Assembly: GCA_907165065.1 (NCBI GenBank)
Contig: OU015541.1
Location: forward strand, 14,696,501 to 14,760,500
Length of the DNA stretch: 64,000 nt
Direction of reading: 5' to 3'
DNA from: Caprimulgus europaeus
Lineage: Eukaryota; Chordata; Aves; Caprimulgiformes; Caprimulgidae
Shown here: positions 45,058-54,778 of the stretch, one piece after another
Layout of the letters: each line of letters begins with the position of its first letter
Position numbering within the stretch: position 1 is the first letter of the stretch
The notes under the pieces: model-generated
Told to the model about the DNA's origin: nothing
Seen by the model: the letters and a program-made list of their open reading frames with translations, nothing else
Database searches by the model: none
Position numbers and translations under genes: made by a program

Positions 45058-48000
45058 TTTCGTAGCATCTGTGCCCACTACCACAGTGCCAGAGCTGCCT
45101 TATTGGTGCAGTGAAGCTCATTCTCAGGCAGTAGCATCACCAGACTAGAATTGCTGCCTGTATTCAGCTGACTTGTGCTTTCTTCTTAAGCCTTGGTATT
45201 AATATCAAACTTGCAAAACTGCAAGGTATTAGGTTTTTATAGAGACACTGCTCTTTGTGACGAGATGGCTGATGGAAGGCTTAATATTGCAGGTGGTGTG
45301 CTGGCAATCCAGCTAAAGCTGTACTGTATTAGCACTCTGATCTCTGAAATATCCCTCCAACGGAGAGCTTGGGGAAGGAGAGTGCATTGCCTTTGTGTCT
45401 GGGCATGTGTCTGCACGCTGCTCTTCTGACTTCGTGTTTGAATTTGCAAAGAATCTGTCACATCAATAACGCCTCCTCTGAATTTGGATATTAGTGTGAA
45501 AAAAAAAAATCAAAGAAAAAGAATAACATCTCATTTCCAAAAATGTCAGGTTGCGAGACAGCCACAGAGGCATGGGGAGGGGACACAGCCGAGGTGGCCA
45601 TTCACAGCTGTCCCCAGTAGGTTGTGTCTGCAGAACTGGGGGACACTCAGTAACTAACAGCCCCATCTGATGAAGACGCTCGCTTCTTTTTCCTCTACTC
45701 TCTTCCAAATTCATCTTCCATACACATCTACTCCCTTTCCTGGTGTGAGACAAGACCATGAGTAAACGTGGTTGTCATCAGTCTGGGGTCCTGATCCTCC
45801 TCAGGGTTTGGGGACCCTGCCTGGTTTAGGGGTCCCATATCCAGACCCTCTCCCATGGGAGGCAGTGGAAGGGATGTGTGGATGTCCAAAGTGAGGTATG
45901 GGCTGGTAACTAGACTACCCTGTTTTTAGTACCAAGAATCTGCTTTCTGCTGGGCCACTTCTATTTTTGACTTCTAAAAATAACCCAGAACAGTAGGCAG
46001 GAAAGAAAATGTATAATTTATAAAATGAAACTGTTGTGGTTATTGTGGATAATACCATTTATAGAAAATTATTTTCTTCTTTTCTTACTGAATATTCTCC
46101 ATCGTGAACAGGCTGGTTTTCACCCACCTTGTTCCAATCAGCAAATGCAGCTTAGTTCAGGGTGAATCCTGCTCACCCCTCCGTGGTCCATCATTCCCTC
46201 ACCCTGTGCCAGATCCGTCACTTGCTCAGTGTTTACAGCTGGGAGCACAACTGGGATGAAGGGCTGGAGAGGGAGAGTTGTCTCCTTAAAAACTCCAGCT
46301 GCAAAGCTGGAACAGTGTTCAGTGTGGTATGAGTAGTTAGAGCAAAGCATGTGAGTGGATAAATATGCAATATATTATATGAAATAATTTGGTGATTCTC
46401 CATTAATGCCCTAATTGCCTTTTTTTTTAACTCTGAAATTACCGAGCTGAGTTGCAAATGCTGTGAAATATAAAATTGAAGGACTCTTTATTGACATATT
46501 GGAATTACAAATTACATTTGTTGTGGAAAAAATAATGAGAAACCGTCTGTTTAATTGGTTGTAGGTTGCAATTTGTGTGCACTTAGGTAGGAAAAATACA
46601 GCTATCTCGAGGACTGTTAAAGATTGCTTTTTTTTGAGTCAGCAAAGTTCAGAGCTGGGAAGGAAACAGATCTATATTCTATAAAACTTCCAACTAACAA
46701 GTAGCTCGGACCAAGGGATTGCTCTTGGCAGAGCCAAAGATGTGCTAGTGGTGGGATGGACAGAGAGAGGAAGATGGAGCTTTTGGATTTTCAAACCTCA
46801 AAAAGAAGATACAAGCTGAGTATCTCCCAGCTAAGATGGCCGGAGCTTGCTTTCCTTTATCTTCTGAAATGTGAGGTGAGCCCTCTGCCTCAGAAGTTGT
46901 TTCTGGCTGCAAAAAGTAATTAGGGATTAATCTCTCCTGAAAAATAGAAGTCGAAGACCAGCTTATCCAGGCTGGTTGGTGGATGAAAGCAGCAATTCCT
47001 CCCATCTCACGTGGATTTCCCAAGAAACATCTAAATTATGTTTTCCTAAAGCAGCTGTTGTTTCCCACACCCATGGAGGGAAAGGAAAGCTGGCACATGG
47101 AACAAAGCTGTGACACCCGCTGAAGGCTCTGGAGGAAGATGAGGTTTCCAGAGCAGAACTGCTTTGGTCCAGCGCCCCAACGCCGTGGAATGAACAGGCT
47201 TGTGTCTCAACACAGAGTGGGGTCTCTGCTCTCCAAAACACCTTCCCCCAGGAGGGTAACCCAACGCTGGTGTCTTTCTGATCGAGCCATTGGAAAAACA
47301 CCACGGAAAGCTTGCTAATGCAGAAAGATTCGTTAACACCATTAATGAGAAGTGAAGCTTATACTCTGGGCAGCAGAAGCCTCTGGAGATTAAAAGATCA
47401 ACATTTAGACTAAGAAGGGGCTCTGCTCTTACTCATTTAATGAATCACAATATTTAGTCCAGGATTTCTTTACAAACAAGGAAATCAGGGTTGTCTGGTG
47501 TCATCATTTTCTGCCAGTGAGGAGATGCTGAGGGGATGGACCTAAGAGTGTGGCAGTGAAATGAGGGGATGTGGGGAAGCGAGCAGGGAGAGCTGAGGAA
47601 AAGGTGTATGTTAATAGAAACATGGGTCTCGTGGCTTTCCCCTCCACAGAGCATTGCCTCCTCGAGTTTCTACTAAGGGGTCTCCATGTGCCATGTGGGT
47701 ACGGCAGGGTCCTGCCTGCATCTCCTGCCTGCGCCGTGTCTCTCTGCAGCATGGCTGTTCTCTCCTGAAGCGATACCTGCAGTCTGTGAAATGCAACAGG
47801 TCGAGTGTCTGCCATCCCCACCTTGTCACCCAGCCCGTCCTGGTGAAAATCATAGTGATGCTGAGACAGAAGGACCTCATTGTCAGCTGGTGTCAGCTGC
47901 TGTAGGTCTTGTGGAGCAAGTAAGAGAGATTTCCCCCCCCCGCCACAACCCCTGCAGCTCTCCTGGGGTCTGTGGGGTGGGGTTGCTTGGACTCTGAGTT

Positions 48001-48180
48001 GGCTGCAGCTTTAAGGGCTTGTATTTGCAAAATGAATGGTAGTGTTGGAGCAAGACAGGAAAGGTCAAAGCTACATCCCTCCATGCAGTTCTGTGCCATG
48101 GCCAGTGTTGGGAGAGGCCACCAGGCACTCTTCAAAGAGGTGAAAGAGCTGATGGAAGGAGGCATTGCTCATGTGGTGTA
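45058..48180. other. Unique DNA, no gene seen
   Basis: Includes an AT-rich island at 46360-46620 with repeated TAAT/ATTA cores that looks like conserved non-coding sequence. Short frames on both strands around 47571-48128 overlap one another and resemble nothing known. No repeat family was recognised. Confidence 0.5.
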
Positions 48181-48185
48181 CACCA

Positions 48186-48825
48186 TGTCCTGGTGTGAGC
48201 TGGGCCAGAGCTGGTTCTGTTCAGCAGCTGGAACAGCACTGGGGGTTGGGTTCAGCTGGGATTTGTCAGGAGAGAAACGCTGAAAACATCCCCATGTTGG
48301 CATTTGTGTCCCTGGCACTGAAGGACTTTGTGTTTGTCCGTCTGCAAGCGCAAGATCTCAGGGGGGAAGGAATATTGCAGTGGGTCAGCTCCATGGGCAT
48401 TGGGCTGTGCCAAGGGGCTGTTCCAGCTCCTGTCCCCCATGGGCAGGAGATCCCTGAGGGGCTCTTCCTCTCTGTCTCTCTTGGGCTCTCGCTCGGGCTC
48501 TCGCTCTCCCGGGATTGCGGTTTCGGTTTGGGATTGTCGCTCCTCTGGGATCATTCTCTGGGAACGGGCCGGGCTTGGTGGGCGGGTGGTGAGCAATGGC
48601 ACTGGGGGTCACTCATTGGCATATTTTATTGATATTATCATCATCAGTATTTTAATATTGTTATTATTTTAAGTTTTCTTTTATGTCAATTATTAAATTG
48701 TTCTTATCTCGCCCTACAAGTCTCCTTACCCTTGCCCCTAATTCTCTCCCCATCCCTTGTGTGGGGACTGAGCGAGCGGCTGTGTTAGGCTTCCAGCCCA
48801 GTGCTGGCCCAGTGCAACCACCACA
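48186..48825 (+). mobile_element. ERVL-like solo LTR with perfect 5-bp target duplication
   Basis: A 640-bp element from TGTCCTGGTGTGAGC to GCAACCACCACA. It is flanked by CACCA on both sides (48181-48185 and 48826-48830), a perfect 5-bp target-site duplication that fixes both ends. The CpG-rich core GGGATTGCGGTTTCGGTTTG, the AT-rich segment and ATTAAA match the copy at 38448. The usual ATATGCCAGTGGGATATTCC/TATA segment is replaced or rearranged here, so the promoter is probably weakened. Absence of internal genes, together with the intact duplication, points to LTR-LTR recombination after insertion. Confidence 0.95.
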
Positions 48826-48873
48826 CACCAGGATGCTGTTCTCCTGCAATACTTTTGCTCCCTGATTGGCTTT

Positions 48874-49251
48874 CATAGAATCCCAGACTGGTCTGGGTTG
48901 GAAGGGACCTTAAAGCTCACCCAGTCCCAACCCCCTTGCCAGCAGCAGGGACACCTTCCACTGGACCAGGTTGCTCAAAGCCTCATCCAACCTGGACTTG
49001 AGCACTTCCAGGGAGGAGCAGCCACAGCTTCTCTGGGTAACCTGGGCCAGTGTCTCACCACCCTCACACCAAAGAATTTCTTCCTCACATCTCAGCTCCA
49101 TCTCCCCTCTGCCAGTTTCAAGCCATCACCCCTTGTTCTGTCACTCCCTGCCCTTGTCCAAAGTCCCTCCCCAGCCTTCCTGGAGCCCCTTCAGGTACTG
49201 GGAGACCGCTAGAAGGTCTCCCCAGAGCCTTCTCTTCTCCAGGCTGCATGC
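48874..49251 (-). mobile_element. CR1 LINE fragment
   Basis: Begins with CATAGAATCCCAGACTGG (tail in reverse), then AAGGGACCTTAAAGCTCACC and the block for [20 protein letters not shown] in the antisense reading. It runs upstream as far as GGTCTCCCCAGAGCC and CTTCTCCAGGCTGCATG. It lies only 49 bases after the LTR at 48186. It is the same subtype as 23113 and 28058 but in the opposite orientation. Confidence 0.95.
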
Positions 49252-50637
49252 TTACAGAGTAATCTGCCTCTTTGAACTCCATTTTTGTGATCCTTCAGGC
49301 CATTTGTTCATCTGTCTGGATGCTGGAGCAGAACATCCGTCTGTACCGCTGCACCCACCGCAGGGGTGTGTGCAAACACTTAACCTCCCACCCTGCACCC
49401 CAAAGTCAGAGAGGGCTTTGTCATTGACTGCAGTGTGTGTGGTATCGAGCCGCAGCTGGAGAGTGTTAAATATTTACCATCCCACTGCAACTACCTTTGA
49501 AACAACATAATTAATTGTAATACCTCCTGCCCCAGGCTGAGGTTTAGTTGACGAGCAAATGTAAGTTCCTCCTGTGATATTTTTATTATTATTATTTATT
49601 TTAACCCGACCTAATCAATGCAGGAAAGGGCAAAGCGGCAGGATTATTTATTTAGCATGGGAGCAGCACAGCAAACAGTCTATCACGTTGCACTTTGCTG
49701 ACCAACGCTACAGATAATCAGCATTTTTCACTCTCTTTGCAGGGAAGTCCTGCAGAGCACGATACATCAATAATGCAGCGATCACAGGGTTTGGTGGGAA
49801 GTCCACCTTTCATAGATTTCATAGCTCTCCATAGTGGTAACACTGAGGTTTTGTTCTGGCGAACAAAAAGAAAAAGGCTGAGTTCTAATTCAAGAGTTTT
49901 AGGTTAAAAATTACCTTTTCAGTGCAAATTGTCCTGGTAAGTATTTGGAAGCTGTCATGTTTTTGATATGGAGAATGAAAAGCTGTAACATTTACTGAGA
50001 AACGCTAAACTGTAACTTGGGGTTTTAATCCAAGAAAAAGGATGTAGTGGATATATTTTTTCTATAAGCTTGGTGATTCCATTTCACATATTTCATGGAA
50101 AATATTTGCCCCTTCCTGGCCGGCTGCTCTCCAGCACGGTTAAGCAGGGGATAATTTTCTAATAGATTTGAGAGGATTCCTTTGCAAGGCCACTTTCCAT
50201 GAGATGGCTGTTTGTCCTGACCCGGGACAGTGTGTCTCTCACTCCCTGGAGACTGCCACTGTCACTGCAGCCAACACTTGTGCATCTCGTTTGGAAGGAT
50301 CTCAAGGATCTTTGCACAGCACAGGCTTGCTTTTTAACAAAATTATTTATTAATTTATTTTTTCTCCAAGGGCAAATATTTACTTTCAAGCCCCACCAGA
50401 ACAGCGTGGGCTGCCAAAGAGAGGAGTGACAAATTGGCACATGGGGAATTAACTTGGATCCTTGAACACCATCGCCGTGCCCAGCCCTTCCTCAGGTGAA
50501 ACACAAACAGGGGCACAGCGCTTTGGCAGGTCACAGCTTATTAAATGCCTCCTTAGGACGCTGATAACATTTGCCTTGTTTCCCTAACGAGATGGTTCAC
50601 CCCATCCTGTGCAAGCTGCTCTAGATGTACCTGCTTT
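49252..50637. other. Unique AT-rich DNA, no gene seen
   Basis: Sequence 49500-49740 is AT-rich with ATTAATTG and TTATTTATT elements and looks single-copy. A splice-acceptor-like TTTTTCACTCTCTTTGCAG precedes a 70-codon frame at about 49742, but no donor of quality or protein similarity supports an exon. Confidence 0.45.
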
Positions 50638-50704
50638 AGCAGAGGGGTTGGACTGGATGATCTCCAGAGGTCCCTTCCAACCCCACCATTCTGGGATTCT
50701 GTCC
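50638..50704 (+). mobile_element. CR1 LINE 3' UTR fragment
   Basis: GGGGTTGGACTGGATGATCT, then AGGTCCCTTCCAACCCCACC, ending ATTCTGGGATTCTGTCC. Only the last 67 bases are present. A second, longer CR1 in the same orientation starts 80 bases later. Confidence 0.85.
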
Positions 50705-50783
50705 TTGCCATCCTTTGGGCCAGTCTGTGTTCCTGCAGCCTTTCCCCCAAACCAGTTCATATTTATCTACCTCCTACTTCTTT

Positions 50784-51244
50784 GGAGCGTGTCCAGAGAA
50801 GGGCAACGGAGCTGGGGAAGGGTCTGGAGCACAAGTGTGATGAGTTCCCGGCTGAGGGAACTGGGGGTGTTGAGCCTGGAGAAAAGGAGGCTGAGGGGAG
50901 ACCTTCTGGCTCTGTCCAAGTCCCTTCAAGGAGGGTGGAGAGAGGTGGGGGTGGGTCTGTTCAACCAAGGAACAAGTGACAGGACAAGAGGAAATGGCCT
51001 TAAGTTGCACCAAGGGCAGTTGAGATTGGATGTCAGGAAAAACCTTCACCAAAAGTGTTGTCAAGCATTGGGACAGGCTGCCCAGGGAGGTGCTGGAGTC
51101 ACCTTCCCTGGTGAGATTAAAAAGCTGGATAGATGTGGTGCTCAGGGACATGGGTTAGAGGTGGAATTGGCTGTGTTGGGTTTATGGTTGGACTTGGTGA
51201 TCTTAAAGGTCTATTCCAACATCTACAATTCTGTGATTCTGTAA
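50784..51244 (+). mobile_element. CR1 LINE 3' end fragment
   Basis: Starts in the [17 protein letters not shown] block and continues with [38 protein letters not shown] and a frame break at AAAACCTTCACC, where about three codons (FFT region) are deleted. The 3' UTR ends with two octamers (AATTCTGTGATTCTGT). It is one of the longest plus-strand CR1 copies in the window. Confidence 0.95.
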
Positions 51245-53247
51245 TTAGCAATAATTGCTTCGTGTCCTGGGCAGTCAGGCTGGACTCCTCTCTGGGTCCA
51301 AGCATGGGCTTTTGTTCTGCTGCAGCATTGGCAGGAGCCTGACATGAGGCAGCTCATGGTACCCAAATCCAGCACCTTTGGCAGCTGCCAGCCCCCGGGA
51401 CAGGGATCAGCAGGAATGGGATAGGGGATGGCCCAGTTACTGCCAGCAGCGACCTCCAGCATGTCACAGGGGTGGGAATTACTGGCTTCAGTGGAGACCT
51501 CCCCAAAACCTGCTGTCTCCTGGCTCAAACAGCCCAAAGGAGCTGTGCCCACGAGGTTTCTTGGGTCATGCCTACAGAAAGTTATTTTGAAACCCCTCAC
51601 TTTGAGCTGGCCTTTTCCAGAAGGGTCTTATTAGCTGGTTGTTGTGTCCTCTCTGCTGAGGGCTGAATTTGGGGGAATTGGTCCTTTCATTCAAGACCAG
51701 TCCTGTGGCAGGAGGGAACAGCTCAGGTTGCCCTCAGGGTGGCACCCTGAAGTGTCCCCAGGCATGTCCTCCCCTGTGGAAAAAGACCCCTTGGTCCTCG
51801 CTGGCTGTTGAGGAGCAGCCTCAGCCTTTCAGCTGCGTATTGATCCATCTCCAGATGATGCTGTTCACAGTGGGACCATCGGGGTGTAACACACAAATAT
51901 TTGCTATGTTGAGAAGCACTCAACAGCCTGTGGGTAAATATTATCAGAGCAGTGAGGAGCAGTGACTCCATTAATCCAGTCCTGGAGATCCGGGTGCATC
52001 CTCTGCTGGCACGAGCAAGTCCTGGGCTGAGCAGAACAGCCTGTGACCACATCAGCTGAGGTTTGAGCTCCTCAGTTCCCTCACGGAGCCACGCACAGAC
52101 CCTTGGGGGCTCATGTGTGCCATAGGGGGTTGGAGAATCCCTATCTTTCTTGCTTCTCCATCTTCTGAAGAAATAACCTCACCGGGTCTGCATTGCTCCT
52201 GGAAGTGGTCTGTAGAGGAGTTGACCCCCAGAAGCAGGTCCTCCATGGATTTCAGCTAGGGCTCCCAGACTACCCATCCATAGTTTTCCCAGTACATCAC
52301 TGGGGCAGAGGCTGGCACTTTGTGCCACAGCTCAGCCAGGGGTGGGATGCTGGATGGTAAGTGCAGAGGGCTGGTGGTGGCCATGCAGTGACCTCAGTGG
52401 AAAGCTCAGACCTCCCACTGAGGAGGACCAGGGAGCTTGTTTATTGATGATGGAAGGAGAAGGAGAAGGAGAAGCAGTGGGAAGGGGCTCACACACATCT
52501 CACTCTGTAACAGTCACATCAAAGGAGGAAATTTGGATTTGCAGTACTTTGGGAGTGTGCAGATCAATAGTGTGATGTGCAGCAGCTGCCCGCAGTAAGT
52601 GTGGCACTGAGCCTCATTAGTGTTGGCTGATGAACGCGGCTGAGTGTAATTGTTCACTGTACTTAAAAACCAGAACCAGGAGAAATTGCCAGAATCTATC
52701 TTCTGGGTGTGAAATGCTGGAAATAAGGGAGCCGAGGGGTAGACATTAGTGTTTAGAGCAGTGTAAAAAAAAAAAAGCAGGGCTGTGATTTAAGGGAGCA
52801 AATAAAACATTTCACCTGGTTTTACACAGATGATCAAGTGCTTACAGCATCTTCTGCTCTCCTTCAAAGCGTGAGGAAGAGCCCAGTGGCAGAGGACATG
52901 GACTGTGTCTGGGCTGGGGTTCCTGAAGCTGGGCTCCCCAGCTTTCATCCCACAACAGGCTGGTGTCTCCCATGAGTGAGATGTTAACCTGCTGCCTCTG
53001 GGCGATGGGAAGGTGGCCCTGGGGACCGGATTTCCTTCAGCAGCAGCCTGGAGGGATCTCTAGGGTCTTGGCATCAGCCCGTCACCATCACTCCACCATT
53101 GCTTCTGCCTCCTGGTGTTCCCTCACAATCTGACCCAGCTGGGGCCAGGACTGAGCCTGGGAAGCTGTGTGTGATTAGAGCATCTCTTTCAAAAAGAAAT
53201 GCAGTTAAGATGTCAACAGTCAAAGAGTCCCCTGCCCTCCTTGCCAC
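51245..53247. other. Unique DNA, no gene seen
   Basis: No repeat family was recognised. A short GGAGAA repeat occurs at 52454-52472 and an A run of 12 at 52765. Frames up to 125 codons are unsupported. Confidence 0.45.
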
Positions 53248-53560
53248 TTGTGCCAGTGGTTTATCATCTCCCTGATAAAATTTATGTCCTTTATCTCATT
53301 TGAATTGGTCGGGCTTCAGCTCGCAGCCATTTATTCCTGTTCTGTCTTTTTCCTTTTGATTAAAGACCCCTTTTGTATCTGGGATTGTCTGCAGATGAAA
53401 GTTCTTACACAGAGTAATCACATCACCTTCCCATCTCCTTTTTGATAAGCTAAACAGAACAAAGTCTTTAATTTTCTCTTTGTCAAGTGTTTTCTTCAAC
53501 CCTTGAATCATCTTTGTGGCTATATTCTGCTCTTTCTCCTCTTTTTTTTTGTAATCTGTA
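53248..53560 (-). mobile_element. Ancient CR1-related (L3-like) LINE fragment
   Basis: A minus-strand frame (53511-53296) reads FVLFSLSKRRWEGDVITL, then KEKDRTGINGCELKPDQFK. These align in order with the [14 protein letters not shown] and [10 protein letters not shown] blocks of CR1 ORF2. The flanking DNA is AT-rich and differs greatly from the young CR1 copies here. AACCCTTGAATCATCTTTGT at about 53499-53518 reversed corresponds to the MIQGL start. The divergence suggests an old, pre-avian-radiation LINE of the CR1/L3 group (inference). Confidence 0.7.
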
Positions 53561-53801
53561 AAATTTGAATTGGGTGTTTTAAGTTTTCAAATCAGAAGTG
53601 CAAAAGTCCTGCTGAGCCTCAAGCCCTGAGCATGGAGACTTGCCCATCCCATGGCCTGGATCTCACCCTCCACCACGCAGTCCCTTGACCTCCGAGATCC
53701 ACCATGGTGCTTATTGAGCAGGAAGCGCCTGAACACCTGGGATTGAGGATCCCAAGGGCTGGCAGGAGGATGCAGAACAGATCTGAGCAGGGTTCAACAT
53801 C

Positions 53802-54773
53802 TGTGGTGGCTTGACCCCACAGTGGGACCATGTGGTCCTGCATTCACTCCCCCCACCCAGTGAGATGGAGTGGGAGACACAACAAAGGGCACACGGGATT
53901 ATGATGAAGGACAGGGAGGGCTCACTGACCAGTGATGGTCATGGGCAAAACAGACTCAACTTGGGGAAGAAAAATCCATTAATTCATTGCAAATCATCTG
54001 AATGGACATAACAACCACATCTGACACCACCTTCCTGCACCCCTCCCTTCTTCCCAGGCTCCCATTACTTTGCTCCCCATTTCTCTACCTTCCCCCCCAG
54101 CGGCACAGGGAGCAGGGAATGGGGGTTCACTCAGGTCACCTCTGCTGCTCTTCCCAGCATGGAAGTTCAGGAACAAGATGTTCCAGAGCAGCTTCCCATG
54201 GAGTCACAGACCTCTTTGGGCTCAGCTCCCGGCTCCGGCATGGGGACACCACGGGCTGCAGACTCACCCCCCACTCTGGGGGTCCACCCCTGCTCTGGCA
54301 GTGAGCGACTCTCGGGGTCCCAATTCCATCACACTTGCCCTCAGGCTCAACTTCTCTGCTCGAGCGTGGGGTCCTCCATGTGGGTCTCTGCTCCGCCCCT
54401 GAATCTCCATGGGCTGCAGGGACCTCCTTTGTCTTCTCCTACTCCATGCAGTTGAGCTGGGTGAGAGTCTTTGTCTTTCTTCCTCTTTCCTCTGGCAACA
54501 AAGCTCGCTCTCTGTCTGTCTGTCCTTTGTTTAGGCCGATGGTCCTCCTGTTCGGACAATGGCCTCTCCTCCAGGTACCACACCTACTTCTTTTCAGGAC
54601 AGTCCTTCCCCTCACCAATATGGATTCTCAGAGGTGTTTCTCTAGTGCTCACTGGCCCAGCCTGGGCTAGGGGATCTCTGCCTTGGAGCCAGGGGAGCTT
54701 TTCACTCTCACGAGGTGGCCCTTCCCCCACTACCAAAAAAACCAGCTCCCCCCGCCCCATCAAACCCAATACA
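53802..54773 (-). mobile_element. Solo LTR of another avian ERV family, perfect 5-bp target duplication
   Basis: A 972-bp element. On the minus strand it starts TGTATTGGGTTTGATG and ends GTCAAGCCACCACA, with canonical TG and CA ends. ACATC flanks both sides (53797-53801 and 54774-54778), giving a perfect 5-bp duplication. From memory it resembles a long GC-rich LTR common in neoavian genomes, with repeated CTCCAGCGTGGG-type units. Here only degraded units are seen (CGAGCGTGGGGTCCTCC at about 54361). Its family name is not assigned. No internal retroviral genes are present. Confidence 0.88.
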
Positions 54774-54778
54774 ACATC

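Noticed and set aside
49742..49837. Possible exon after TTTTTCACTCTCTTTGCAG
   Set aside because: The only donor candidate (AGTGGTAACA) is weak, and the peptide is not recognisable.
1392..54773. Internal retroviral genes (gag, pol, env) near the LTRs
   Set aside because: I read the flanks of all LTRs and found no retroviral protein blocks. All appear to be solo LTRs.
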